Below are positions 54,072 to 63,590 of a stretch of 64,000 nucleotides of DNA, in pieces. Origin of the DNA: Sutcliffiella horikoshii DSM 8719 (GTDB lineage: Bacteria > Bacillota > Bacilli > Bacillales > Bacillaceae_I); contig LQXN01000053.1 in assembly GCA_001648575.1 (NCBI GenBank), positions 23,508 to 87,507 on the forward strand. Reading direction: 5' to 3'. A model generated the notes under the pieces. That model was given only the letters and a program-made list of their open reading frames with translations, was not told where the DNA came from and searched no databases. The number at the start of each line of letters is the position of its first letter. Within the stretch, counting starts at the first letter, position 1. Made by a program: the position numbers and the translations under genes.

Positions 54072-54950
54072 TTAAAATTTCCCTCGGCTGCCACTGTGGG
54101 AATGCCCGCCACCTGTGATACCGCCACCACCTGTGAACCCGCCGCTATTATTATTGTTATTGGACGGTTTTTTGACTCTTGTCACTGTCTTCCTGAGGTA
54201 TCGATCATGTCGTTCAAGTACTTTGGAACTGTTGCTGTTCATATAGGTTCCGGAGTTTACAGTGACCCTTCCACCTGAGTTATAAGTCAGGATGCCAACA
54301 ACGGCTCCTCCAACGATGAAAGAGACTATAAGCTGGAACCATAGCTGGAAAAAGATATTGTCTGAGGAGTTTTCTCCAGCATAGTACTCTTCCTCATAAT
54401 GTTGGTATCCATCATTATCATCAGGATAGGAACCCGGGTTTTCGGCACTCGTTTCCGGCTCAATCCCCATATAAGAATGGGAACTTGAAATGAATTCAGA
54501 GAATGCTTCATAGTAGTTTTCTTCAGAAAGGGCAGGGGTTATCTCTTCCAGGATCACATCTAAGCGTTGATCATTCAGAAACTGTTCAGCCTTCTTGAAA
54601 CCCGCTAAATATATATCTCGTTCTTCCATATCGATGGCAAGAATGGCGGTATTTCCATGAGGCTGGTCATATCCCGGAGCATTTTCGTCATAGAAGTCTT
54701 CTACATAATCTACGATGTCCATCCCATCTGTTCCATTTGCTGTGATAATCAGATAAGCAGTATCGGAATCTGCACCGAGCTCATTTGCTAACGATTCGAG
54801 TTGTGTGACTTCCTGGTCTGTCAATAGCCCGGCATAATCGAATACAAACTGTTTCTGGTTAATTGATTCTGCGTGAATGGAGAATCCGCCAGTCACCATT
54901 AGTAAAAGAGCCATCATCAATGGAAGAAAGATGTTTTTACACAATCTCAC
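54072..54950 (-). CDS. ydjH: YdjH-like TPM-domain membrane protein
   Basis: A 292-residue protein. I choose GTG 54950, which overlaps the ydjG stop as GTGA and has GGAGGCGG upstream. This gives a signal peptide (MRLCKNIFLPLMMALLLM, cleavage near HAES). A TPM domain follows (residues about 40-170), then a membrane helix (about 205-228) and a glycine/serine/histidine-rich tail. This matches YdjH/YgcG-type proteins. Function unknown; part of the pspA operon. Confidence 0.82.
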   Translation of the reverse strand: MRLCKNIFLPLMMALLLMVTGGFSIHAESINQKQFVFDYAGLLTDQEVTQLESLANELGADSDTAYLIITANGTDGMDIVDYVEDFYDENAPGYDQPHGNTAILAIDMEERDIYLAGFKKAEQFLNDQRLDVILEEITPALSEENYYEAFSEFISSSHSYMGIEPETSAENPGSYPDDNDGYQHYEEEYYAGENSSDNIFFQLWFQLIVSFIVGGAVVGILTYNSGGRVTVNSGTYMNSNSSKVLERHDRYLRKTVTRVKKPSNNNNNSGGFTGGGGITGGGHSHSGSRGKF

Positions 54951-55975
54951 CAAAAACCGCCTCCCATCATATAGGCTATGGATTTCAACGTCAGGAGGGT
55001 ACCGGCTGCAATGCCACTGAACCACATTGCCACTTTGCCCGAACTGATAGGCGGTCTGCCTACCACTTTTCCTGTCTGTCCATTCATGGCAAAAGTATGC
55101 TCTGATTGAGCATAATCATAGCTGATCATCCAAACAGGCAGAAGCACATAGTGGTTCTGGACACTTTTCGTATCTATCTTTTTCTCCTTGAAGTTAATGG
55201 ATTGATAGCCGGATAGAGTGGAATGTATGTAAGAGTCGATATATCCGCTTATTTTATCCTTTGCCCTTGGAAGGAGTTGTTTGTCGTCATAATTGTACTT
55301 TTCTGCCACATATCCTACGAGATATGGAGTCTTGAATTCCTTAAGCTGATCGTAGGGGAATGGCTCCAATTTGTCCATCAGTTCGTCGTTCATCTTTTCA
55401 GACGCATCCACTGGAATTTTAACATAATCTAAATTGATGTCTCGAAAGGCATCGTAATATTTTGTTTCTGTATAAATATAGTCCCCTTGGCTATAGGTCC
55501 TTACCTTTGTGCCGACAGCTTGAACCTGAACCTTGCTATTTAAATCGTAAAGCCAAAATGGTACATAAATTCCAGTGATGCTCTTGATTCTGTCTGCGCT
55601 CATAAAGCCCTTTGGTGTCAGAAGGCCCTTGCCGCACCATTTTTGAAAAGCCGCGATCGCTGCCTCTTTACTTATTGTAAAAGGGATGACTTTGGCGGGA
55701 GCAAGGTTGCCTGACAATCGGTCTGCAATGACCACACCAGCTCCGCAGAAACTGCAGCTTGTTGCCGTGGTCTCTTTTTCCGTCATTAAGACTGCACCAC
55801 AGTTTTCACACTGATATTCCTTTACCTCATCTTCTGTGAATGTTGCGGTAATTAACTGTTCAGGATGCTCTTCAATATTTTCTTTTAGGCCACAGCTTTG
55901 ACATGACAAATTGCCAGAATCTGCATCAAAATTCATATCGCTTCCGCAGCTGGGACATTTGTAATGAAGGATCAT
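54947..55975 (-). CDS. ydjG: YdjG-like zinc-ribbon membrane protein
   Basis: A 342-residue protein with two N-terminal zinc ribbons (YKCPSCGS ... LSCQSCG and YQCENCGA ... SCSFCGA), a soluble middle part with GIYVPFWLYDLNS, and a C-terminal membrane helix. It corresponds to B. subtilis YdjG in the pspA operon. ydjH overlaps its stop, so translation is coupled. Confidence 0.83.
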   Translation of the reverse strand: MILHYKCPSCGSDMNFDADSGNLSCQSCGLKENIEEHPEQLITATFTEDEVKEYQCENCGAVLMTEKETTATSCSFCGAGVVIADRLSGNLAPAKVIPFTISKEAAIAAFQKWCGKGLLTPKGFMSADRIKSITGIYVPFWLYDLNSKVQVQAVGTKVRTYSQGDYIYTETKYYDAFRDINLDYVKIPVDASEKMNDELMDKLEPFPYDQLKEFKTPYLVGYVAEKYNYDDKQLLPRAKDKISGYIDSYIHSTLSGYQSINFKEKKIDTKSVQNHYVLLPVWMISYDYAQSEHTFAMNGQTGKVVGRPPISSGKVAMWFSGIAAGTLLTLKSIAYMMGGGFW

Positions 55976-56066
55976 CTGAAATTCACCTCTTTCCTCATTG
56001 CTTCATGCATTTCTTGCACAGAATTTCAAAGCTGTAGCGAGTATGCTACAGCTTTGTGGACGATGA

Positions 56067-56747
56067 CTAATTATTATTCTTTAATCTCATCTTTAATGCT
56101 TCAAGCTCATTATCAACACTTGCACTCTGCTGGTCGTATTTGGCTGTAAGGTCTTCAATGTCATCCTTCGCTCCTGCATTAAGCTCTGCCATTGCATTTG
56201 CTTCATCGAGTGCCCGGTTCACTTTATCTTCCATTCTCCCAAATGCGGAAATGGAACCGCCTGTGCGAGCAGCAGAATCTCCAAGCTTGTTGATTCTCTC
56301 TTGAGTTTTTGCGACGGACCATTTTGCTTTTAGCATATTCCTGCGTGCTTCCAATTCGCCGATGTCAGAAACCAATTTATCATGCATCTGCTTCATCTGC
56401 AGGGAATTGGTCCTTGCCAGTTGATAAGAAGCTTCAAGCTCATTGAATTGGGAATCAAGTGAACCTTTTCTTTCCAGGAACTTTCTGGCATCATCTTCAT
56501 TTCCTGCTTCCAATGCTTTAATCGCATACCTTTCCATTTTCTCCATATCGTCTTTGCATGCATCCCACTCTCTCTTGGAACGTTGCTCCTGGGCCATGAC
56601 GGATGCGGTTTCCGCTTTTACTTTTCCTAAATCACTGTTGAGGTTCCGTAAATATTGATCAATCATTTTCTCAGGGTTCTCCGCCTTATCCAACAAAGCG
56701 TTGATGTTGCTTGACATAATATCTCTGAATCTCGCGATAATACTCAT
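56067..56747 (-). CDS. pspA: phage shock protein A (PspA/IM30)
   Basis: PspA, 226 residues, an almost entirely coiled-coil ESCRT-III-like protein that binds stressed membrane. The family start MSIIARFRDIMSSNINALLDKAENPEKMIDQYLR-type sequence is complete, followed by long charged helices. It heads the pspA-ydjGHI operon. A sigma-W-like promoter lies upstream. Confidence 0.93.
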   Translation of the reverse strand: MSIIARFRDIMSSNINALLDKAENPEKMIDQYLRNLNSDLGKVKAETASVMAQEQRSKREWDACKDDMEKMERYAIKALEAGNEDDARKFLERKGSLDSQFNELEASYQLARTNSLQMKQMHDKLVSDIGELEARRNMLKAKWSVAKTQERINKLGDSAARTGGSISAFGRMEDKVNRALDEANAMAELNAGAKDDIEDLTAKYDQQSASVDNELEALKMRLKNNN

Positions 56748-56804
56748 ACATACATTCCTCCTTTTAGGTTAAGCAAACAAAATAAGAAACTCTTTAGTAG
56801 TTTA

Positions 56805-56831
56805 TACTGGATACAAGGTGTAAAGGTTTCA
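56805..56831 (-). promoter_or_regulatory. sigma-W-like promoter of the pspA operon
   Basis: Reading leftward: TGAAAC (56831-56826), a 17-base spacer and AGTA (56808-56805, continuing TA). One base differs from the CGTA consensus. Spacing is the same as at ysdB. Confidence 0.6.
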
Positions 56832-56956
56832 TTTTTTCTTGAAAATTTACGGAAGAGCTGAATTTACACTTCCATCGAGTAACTTCGATTGTACATTTCC
56901 TCTAATTATTTGTATGATTCTAATAGGATAAGTTTACATAAGGTTAGGTGATAAGG

Positions 56957-58678
56957 ATGAACAAAAAACAGATCGTGAAATGGCTGGAGACGATCGCGAC
57001 ATATATGGAATTAAAAGGGGAGAACGGCTTTAAGGTTTCCGCCTTCAGGAAAGCCGCGCTGGCCCTTGAAAACGATGAAAGAAGCCTGAGTCAGATTGAT
57101 GACTTCACAAAAATAAGTGGGATTGGCAAAGGAACGGCAGCTGTCATTCACGAGATTATGGAAACAGGCAAGTCCTCCGTTTTAGAGGAGCTGCAGCAGG
57201 AAGTGCCAGAGGGATTGGTTCCTTTGTTAAAGCTGCCGGGACTTGGCGGCAAAAAAATAGCGAAACTTTATCAAGAGCTTGACGTAGTAGATATCACAAG
57301 CCTGAAAGAAGTTTGTGAAGCGGGAAAGGTCCAGGCGCTAGCGGGATTCGGTAAAAAAACGGAAGAGAAAATCCTGGCTGCCATCGAGGAAGTCGGCAAA
57401 CGCCCTGACCGATTGCCGATCTCCTTTATGACAGTAATTGCCGAGCAAATTGAACAATTCCTTTCAACGGTGGATGGAATAGAAGAATATTCTCGTGCAG
57501 GTAGCCTTCGCAGATATAGAGAGACCATCAAGGATCTTGATTTCATCATCTCCACGACCGAACCGGGGAAAGTCCGTGATCAGTTAGTGAAGATGGACAG
57601 AGTTATAGAAATTATCGCCAATGGTGATACGAAAGTATCCATCATTCTAAAATATGATTATGATGTATCTGTGGATTTCCGCATGATAGAACCACAGAGT
57701 TTTCCTACGACCCTTCATCATTTCACCGGCTCAAAAGATCATAATGTCCGCATGAGACAGCTCGCTAAAGAGCGTGGAGAGAAAATCAGTGAGTATGGTG
57801 TGGAGGATGTAGAAACTGGAGAAATCAAACATTTTGGTTCAGAAGAAGCATTCTTCGAACATTTTAATCTGCCATTTATTCCACCTGAAGTCAGAGAGGA
57901 TGGAGCGGAAGTGGATTATGTGTTAGAAAACGGAGAAACCCCTTTGGTTTCATTAAATGATATCCGCGGCGACCTCCATATGCACTCCACATGGAGCGAT
58001 GGTGCCCATACGATAGAAGAGATGATTGAAGCCAACCGTGCAAAAGGGTATAAATATATGGCAATCACCGACCATTCTCAATATTTGAAGGTGGCGAACG
58101 GTCTGACGCCTGTACGCCTAAGACAACAAAAGGAAGTAATCAAGCAGTTAAATGAAAAGTACGACGATATCACCATCTTGTCTGGTGTGGAGATGGACAT
58201 TCTCCCAGACGGTTCCCTTGATTATGATGACGAGCTGATGGAGGAGATGGATATTGTCATTGCTTCCATTCACTCAAGCTTTTCACAAAAAAGGGAAGTC
58301 ATCATGGATCGCTTAAAGACAGCGCTTGAGAATCATCATGTGGATATCATCGCCCATCCGACAGGACGCCTGATCGGTCGCAGGGAAGGGTATGATGTGG
58401 ATGTGGAAATGTTGATTCAACTTGCCAAAGAAACAAATACGGCACTTGAGCTAAATGCGAACCCTAATAGATTAGATCTTGCCAGCCATTATGTGCGTCT
58501 TGCCCAGGATGCAGGGGTGAAGCTTGTCATCAATACAGATGCACATAGCATGGATATGCTTGACCATATGGAAATTGGTGTGGCGACTGCAAGAAAAGGC
58601 TGGATCAAAAAAGAAAATGTCATCAATACATGGTCACTTGAAGAATTAAAGAAGTTTTTAACACGACACCATACGTAA
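56957..58678 (+). CDS. polX: family X DNA polymerase with PHP nuclease domain
   Basis: PolX, 573 residues, a base-excision-repair polymerase. The N-terminal Pol-beta-like part (1-315) has helix-hairpin-helix motifs (ISGIGKGTAAVI, LPGLGGKKIAKL) and the catalytic aspartates in DLDFIIST and VSVDFRMI. The PHP domain (about 335-570) has RGDLHMHSTWSDG and AITDHSQY, and gives 3'-5' exonuclease and AP-endonuclease activity in B. subtilis. ATG 56957 has GGTG upstream. Confidence 0.95.
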   Translation: MNKKQIVKWLETIATYMELKGENGFKVSAFRKAALALENDERSLSQIDDFTKISGIGKGTAAVIHEIMETGKSSVLEELQQEVPEGLVPLLKLPGLGGKKIAKLYQELDVVDITSLKEVCEAGKVQALAGFGKKTEEKILAAIEEVGKRPDRLPISFMTVIAEQIEQFLSTVDGIEEYSRAGSLRRYRETIKDLDFIISTTEPGKVRDQLVKMDRVIEIIANGDTKVSIILKYDYDVSVDFRMIEPQSFPTTLHHFTGSKDHNVRMRQLAKERGEKISEYGVEDVETGEIKHFGSEEAFFEHFNLPFIPPEVREDGAEVDYVLENGETPLVSLNDIRGDLHMHSTWSDGAHTIEEMIEANRAKGYKYMAITDHSQYLKVANGLTPVRLRQQKEVIKQLNEKYDDITILSGVEMDILPDGSLDYDDELMEEMDIVIASIHSSFSQKREVIMDRLKTALENHHVDIIAHPTGRLIGRREGYDVDVEMLIQLAKETNTALELNANPNRLDLASHYVRLAQDAGVKLVINTDAHSMDMLDHMEIGVATARKGWIKKENVINTWSLEELKKFLTRHHT

Positions 58679-58705
58679 GCAAGTAAAGAAGGGAGTTATG
58701 GGTAC

Positions 58706-61063
58706 GTGCAACCGAGAGTTTTAAAGGTATTGGAATTTAATAAAGTAAAAGATAAATTGGCTACATTTGCAGCATCGTCTTTAGGGAAAGAAAAGGTTTC
58801 CCAGCTGACTCCGGCAACCAATTATGAAGAGGTAGTGGAGCGGCAATTGCAAACAGATGAGGCAGCAACCATCCTTAGGTTAAAAGGAGAGGTTCCACTT
58901 GGTGGCATCACAGATATCCGAGCACATGTGAAGCGTGCAGAGATCGGCGGGACATTGAACACCGACGAACTATTGGATATTGCTGGAACCATTTATGCGG
59001 CACGTAAGCTAGACCGTTTTGTGGAAGCTGTATTGGAAGAGGAAATTTCCATCCCGATCATGAAGAATTACATGGATCAATTGATCATCTATCCGGAACT
59101 TGAGCGTAATATCAAGAACTGTATCGATGAATACGGGGAAGTATTGGATGGGGCTAGTGATAAGTTAAGAGGGATTCGCCAGCAATTAAGATCTACGGAA
59201 TCACGGGTCCGAGAAAAATTAGAAAACATGATCCGTTCCTCCAATGCGCAGAAGATGCTTTCTGATGCTATCATCACCATCCGTAATGAGCGTTATGTCA
59301 TTCCGGTGAAGCAAGAATATCGCAGTGCATATGGTGGAATTGTCCATGACCAATCTTCTTCAGGTGCGACATTGTTCATTGAGCCCCAGCAAGTAGTGGA
59401 CCTGAACAATGTCCTTCAGGAAGCAAAGGTAAAAGAAAAGCTCGAAATTGACCGTATACTGGCTGAACTGTCAGGGGAAGTGGCGGAAGTAGCCCGTGAC
59501 CTTCTTGGAAACATTGTAATTTTGGCGGAAATTGATTTCATGTTCGCAAAGGCGAAATATGGAAAATCAATACGGGGAACCAAGCCGGAAATCAATGATG
59601 AGAAATACGTGAAATTAGTGCAAGCAAGACACCCCCTCATTGCAGAAGATGAAGTGGTCCCAAACACAATTGAGCTTGGGAAGGACTACACATCCATTGT
59701 CATAACCGGACCAAATACAGGTGGTAAAACGGTTACGCTTAAAACATTGGGACTGTTAACCATCATGGCACAATCCGGTTTGCATGTACCAGCTCAGGAC
59801 GGATCGGAAGTTGGGGTATTTTCTGCAGTTTATGCAGATATCGGCGATGAACAATCCATTGAGCAAAGTTTAAGTACTTTTTCTTCCCATATGGTGAATA
59901 TTGTGGATATCCTGAAGAAAGTGGATCACAATAGCCTTGTTCTTTTTGATGAGCTGGGTGCAGGAACAGATCCGCAAGAAGGGGCAGCCTTAGCTATTTC
60001 CATCCTGGATGAAGTGTACCAAAGAGGGGCATGTGTCATTGCAACCACCCATTATCCTGAGCTGAAGGCTTATGGCTATAACCGTGAGGGTGTGGTGAAT
60101 GCGAGTGTGGAATTTGATGTAGAGACCTTAAGTCCTACCTATAGATTACTGATAGGGGTTCCTGGAAGAAGTAACGCATTTGAGATATCCAAACGTTTGG
60201 GTTTGAGCATTGGTGTCATAGAACGTGCAAAAGAGTTTGTCAGTGAGGACAGCAACAAAGTCGAGAACATGATCGCTTCACTCGAGTCCTCTCAAAAAAG
60301 GGCCGAAGAGGAATGGAAAGAAGCGGAACAGCTAAGAAAAACTTCACAAAAGCTTCATGACGATCTTGAACAACAAATGCAGGAACTGAATGAGCAGCGC
60401 GACAAACTTTATGAAAAAGCGGCGGCAAAAGCGGAGAAGATGGTGGAAGATGCCAAGGAAGAAGCAGAGCAGGTAATCCGCGAATTGCGCAAAATGCGGA
60501 TTGAACAGCATGCCAATGTTAAAGAGCATGAATTAATTGATGCTAAGAAACGTCTAGAAGGTGCCGTACCCAATGTGAAAAAGTCCGCTTCCACCAAAAA
60601 GCAGGAGGCGACCAATCACACCCTTGAGCAAGGGGACGAAGTTAAAATTCTAAGCCTTAATCAAAAAGGTCACTTGGTAGAAAAAACAGGGGACAAAGAG
60701 TGGCAGGTTCAGATCGGCATCATGAAAATGAAGGTGAAAACAAAGGACATACAATATGTCAGCCGTCCTAAACAGGTGGAAACCAAGCCTTTGGCAACAA
60801 TCAAAGGGAAGGATTATCATGTTAGCATAGAGCTAGACCTTCGGGGTGAACGATTTGAAAACGCATTGATGCGGGTGGAGAAGTATTTGGATGATGCCAC
60901 ATTGGCGGGATACCACCGAGTATCCATCATCCATGGAAAAGGTACAGGAGCATTACGTGTCGGAGTACAAAATTACCTGAAAAATCATCGTTCTGTCAAA
61001 AATTATCGATTTGGTGAGGCGTCTGAAGGTGGCACTGGCGTTACCGTCGTCGAACTGAAGTAG
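58706..61063 (+). CDS. mutS2: endonuclease MutS2
   Basis: MutS2, 785 residues. It lacks the mismatch-recognition domain of MutS. It has the core/clamp region, the ATPase with the Walker A GPNTGGKT near residue 335 and [19 protein letters not shown] Walker B, a long coiled-coil linker, and a C-terminal Smr nuclease domain ([31 protein letters not shown]). It is linked to recombination suppression and rescue of collided ribosomes. GTG 58706 follows a GGGAG site. Confidence 0.96.
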   Translation: MQPRVLKVLEFNKVKDKLATFAASSLGKEKVSQLTPATNYEEVVERQLQTDEAATILRLKGEVPLGGITDIRAHVKRAEIGGTLNTDELLDIAGTIYAARKLDRFVEAVLEEEISIPIMKNYMDQLIIYPELERNIKNCIDEYGEVLDGASDKLRGIRQQLRSTESRVREKLENMIRSSNAQKMLSDAIITIRNERYVIPVKQEYRSAYGGIVHDQSSSGATLFIEPQQVVDLNNVLQEAKVKEKLEIDRILAELSGEVAEVARDLLGNIVILAEIDFMFAKAKYGKSIRGTKPEINDEKYVKLVQARHPLIAEDEVVPNTIELGKDYTSIVITGPNTGGKTVTLKTLGLLTIMAQSGLHVPAQDGSEVGVFSAVYADIGDEQSIEQSLSTFSSHMVNIVDILKKVDHNSLVLFDELGAGTDPQEGAALAISILDEVYQRGACVIATTHYPELKAYGYNREGVVNASVEFDVETLSPTYRLLIGVPGRSNAFEISKRLGLSIGVIERAKEFVSEDSNKVENMIASLESSQKRAEEEWKEAEQLRKTSQKLHDDLEQQMQELNEQRDKLYEKAAAKAEKMVEDAKEEAEQVIRELRKMRIEQHANVKEHELIDAKKRLEGAVPNVKKSASTKKQEATNHTLEQGDEVKILSLNQKGHLVEKTGDKEWQVQIGIMKMKVKTKDIQYVSRPKQVETKPLATIKGKDYHVSIELDLRGERFENALMRVEKYLDDATLAGYHRVSIIHGKGTGALRVGVQNYLKNHRSVKNYRFGEASEGGTGVTVVELK

Positions 61064-61077
61064 GAAGGGAGCCAGCT

Positions 61078-61485
61078 ATGTCCAGCTTTTGGGAAAATGA
61101 ATTAGTCAGAACGGCTGCAAATTTCAGTGTGGTGGTTTTGTGTCTTGTTTTATTTCTGGCAATCTTTGAATTAGTGACAAAATATAAGAATATGGAAGAA
61201 ATAAAAAAAGGGAATCTTGCCGTCGCGATGGCCACTGGAGGAAAGATATTGGGAATAGCGAATATCTTCCGCTACTCCATCAGTGACCATGACACATTGT
61301 TGACGATGATTGGATGGGGTGCGGCAGGATTTGTGCTATTGCTGTTTGCTTATTTCATCTTTGAATTTTTAACACCAAGCTTCAATATTGATGAAGAAAT
61401 AAGAAAGGACAACAGGGCAGTGGGCTTTATTTCTTTTGTCATTTCTTTAGGCCTTTCATTCATAGTGGGAGCAAGTATCGGGTAA
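61078..61485 (+). CDS. yshE: DUF350 family membrane protein YshE
   Basis: A 135-residue protein with four membrane helices and the DUF350 pattern (AVAMATGGKILGIANIFRYSI). It sits directly behind mutS2, as B. subtilis yshE does. Function unknown. Confidence 0.88.
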   Translation: MSSFWENELVRTAANFSVVVLCLVLFLAIFELVTKYKNMEEIKKGNLAVAMATGGKILGIANIFRYSISDHDTLLTMIGWGAAGFVLLLFAYFIFEFLTPSFNIDEEIRKDNRAVGFISFVISLGLSFIVGASIG

Positions 61486-61498
61486 GGAGAAGGAAACT

Positions 61499-61579
61499 GT
61501 GGAAACTTTAGCGAAAGTACTAATAGGTTTGTGTGCGCTGTTTATTTTAATAGGTGTTATATATCTGTTTATTGCTTAG
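61499..61579 (+). CDS. 26-residue membrane microprotein
   Basis: GTG 61499 follows AAGGAGAAGG at good spacing and encodes METLAKVLIGLCALF followed by ILIGVIYLFIA, one hydrophobic helix with almost no tails. It starts 13 bases after yshE and ends just before a strong terminator, so it completes the mutS2-yshE operon. I do not recognise a family. Confidence 0.55.
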   Translation: METLAKVLIGLCALFILIGVIYLFIA

Positions 61580-61590
61580 TAAATTAGTAG

Positions 61591-61637
61591 GAGGAAGAAA
61601 AGGCAAATATCGTTGCTTTTTCTTCCTTTTTTGTAAT
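61591..61637 (+). terminator. terminator after the yshE microprotein gene
   Basis: AGGAAGAAAAGGC pairs with GCTTTTTCTTCCT, followed by six T residues. Confidence 0.93.
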
Positions 61638-61653
61638 AATTTATGTTTAATTT

Positions 61654-61681
61654 TTTGCAAAAATCAAAAAAGTGTTATAAT
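61654..61681 (+). promoter_or_regulatory. lcfA promoter candidate
   Basis: TTTGCA, a 16-base spacer and TATAAT lie about 80 bp before lcfA. I see no clear FadR box or cre. Confidence 0.45.
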
Positions 61682-61763
61682 TTTTAATAGATAACTGATA
61701 TACTATAACAAACAGATATGGGCCTTTTGTAGTAGTACAGGCCGATAAAGAGGAGGGAATGGA

Positions 61764-63452
61764 ATGGAACAAGTTGTGAATAAGCCATGGCTTTCACTTT
61801 ATCCAGATGAAATACCTCATGAGATCAACTTCGAAGAGCGCACATTGCAGTCATATTTAAAGCAAGCAGCTGAAGAATACCCGTCAAAAACGGCCATAAG
61901 CTTTCTTGGCAAGAAACTGACATTTGAAGAAGTATATGATCAATCTTTAAAACTTGCAAACTACTTAAAAGGACTAGGTATCGAAAAGGGTGACAGGGTT
62001 TCCATCATGTTGCCGAACTGTCCTCAGGCGGTCATCAGCTATTATGGAGTCCTGTTTGCTGGCGGCATAGTCGTGCAAACGAACCCGCTCTATATGGAAC
62101 GTGAACTAGAATATCAGGTGAATGATTCCGGTTCGGAGATCATCATCACATTAGATATTCTTTATCCAAGAGTATCAAAAGTGAAAGCGCTGACAAAACT
62201 GAAACATGTCATTGTCACGGGAATAAAGGACTATCTTCCGTTTCCAAAAAACATGCTGTATCCATTTGTACAAAAGAAGCAATATGGAATTGTCGTGAAG
62301 GTGGAACATAGTGGAGAGAATCACTTGTTTACGGAAATCATCAAACAATCAGAAGCACAAACAATTGATGTTCCGATTGATCCGAAAGAAGATCTTGCAT
62401 TGCTTCAATATACAGGAGGCACAACAGGTTTCCCTAAAGGTGTCATGCTTACACATATGAATCTAGTTTCTAATACAATGATGTGTGTGAAATGGATGTA
62501 TCGTTGTGAAAGGGCAAAGGAGAAAGTCATCGGCATTATTCCATTTTTCCACGTTTATGGCATGACAGCCGTTATGAACCTTTCCATCATGCAGGCATTC
62601 GAAATGGTACTTTTGCCAAAATTCGACCCAGAAACCACCTTGAAAACCATCCAAAAAGAGAAGCCGACGCTTTTCCCTGGAGCCCCTACCATTTATATCG
62701 CACTCTTGAATCATCCTGATATTGAAAAATTTGATTTATCCTCTGTCGATTCTTGTATCAGCGGGTCGGCAGCTTTACCGGTCGAAGTACAAGAGCAGTT
62801 TGAACGAGTAACAGGTGGAAAGCTGGTGGAAGGATATGGGCTTTCAGAAACATCACCTGTGACCCATGCCAATTTTCTGTGGGATGAAAGGGTCTCTGGA
62901 AGCATCGGCATCCCATGGCCCAACACAGAATCTATCATCCTCTCCATGGAAAACGGAGAGATGGCCCCAACTGGCGAGATAGGTGAAATTGCCGTAAAAG
63001 GACCCCAAGTCATGAAGGGTTACTGGAACAGGAAGGAAGAAACCGAGGCAGTGCTGAAAGATGGTTGGCTTTTGACAGGCGACCTAGGATATATGGACGA
63101 ACGGGGTTACTTTTATGTGGTGGACCGTAAGAAGGACATGATCATTGCAGGCGGTTTCAACATCTACCCAAGAGAGATAGAAGAAGTGCTATATGAGCAT
63201 GAACAAATACAGGAAGTGGTTGTCGCCGGGGTTCCCGATGCATATCGTGGAGAGACGGTAAAGGCATATATTGTGAAGAAGGCCGGGGCAACTTTGACTG
63301 AAGAAGAGCTGGATGCATTTGCACGCAAGCATCTCGCTGCCTATAAGGTACCAAGGCTTTATGAATTCAGAGAAGAACTTCCAAAGACAGCAGTCGGAAA
63401 AATCCTGAGAAGAGCACTTGTGGATGAAGAAAAACAGAAGATTGCGAAGTAA
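61764..63452 (+). CDS. lcfA: long-chain fatty acid--CoA ligase
   Basis: A 562-residue acyl-CoA synthetase, activating fatty acids for beta-oxidation. The AMP-binding signature YTGGTTGFPKGVML, GYGLSETSPV, and the C-terminal WLLTGDLGYMDERGYFYVVDRKKDMIIAGGFNIYP-type region and PKTAVGKILRR with the catalytic Lys are present. Position after yshE matches B. subtilis lcfA, which there heads the lcfA-fadRB-etfBA operon. Here a hairpin and mobile DNA follow instead, at least within the window. Confidence 0.96.
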   Translation: MEQVVNKPWLSLYPDEIPHEINFEERTLQSYLKQAAEEYPSKTAISFLGKKLTFEEVYDQSLKLANYLKGLGIEKGDRVSIMLPNCPQAVISYYGVLFAGGIVVQTNPLYMERELEYQVNDSGSEIIITLDILYPRVSKVKALTKLKHVIVTGIKDYLPFPKNMLYPFVQKKQYGIVVKVEHSGENHLFTEIIKQSEAQTIDVPIDPKEDLALLQYTGGTTGFPKGVMLTHMNLVSNTMMCVKWMYRCERAKEKVIGIIPFFHVYGMTAVMNLSIMQAFEMVLLPKFDPETTLKTIQKEKPTLFPGAPTIYIALLNHPDIEKFDLSSVDSCISGSAALPVEVQEQFERVTGGKLVEGYGLSETSPVTHANFLWDERVSGSIGIPWPNTESIILSMENGEMAPTGEIGEIAVKGPQVMKGYWNRKEETEAVLKDGWLLTGDLGYMDERGYFYVVDRKKDMIIAGGFNIYPREIEEVLYEHEQIQEVVVAGVPDAYRGETVKAYIVKKAGATLTEEELDAFARKHLAAYKVPRLYEFREELPKTAVGKILRRALVDEEKQKIAK

Positions 63453-63462
63453 TATAGATCGA

Positions 63463-63486
63463 AGGGAGAGGGATGATACCCTCTCT
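63463..63486 (+). terminator. hairpin after lcfA lacking its U-tract
   Basis: GAGAGGG pairs with CCCTCTC, but the next bases are CAGTGTG, the start of repeat copy 13. This is the same left-side arrangement as copies 3 and 8. Confidence 0.6.
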
Positions 63487-63590
63487 CAGTGTGTAGACAA
63501 AGCTTAAAATAATGAAATTCCTTAGTTGATCGTAGTGGAAGGCGCGTAGACTCCCGCGGGAGAAAGGGACAGGTAAGACCCACTAGCTTT
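63487..63590 (+). repeat. palindromic repeat, copy 13, cut off by an insertion element
   Basis: It starts CAGTGTGTAGACAAAG, like copies 3 and 8, and continues GTTGATCGTAGTGGAAGG, GACTCCCGCGGG and GGTAAGACCC. It then stops abruptly; the expected right half is replaced by unrelated AT-rich sequence. Confidence 0.78.
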
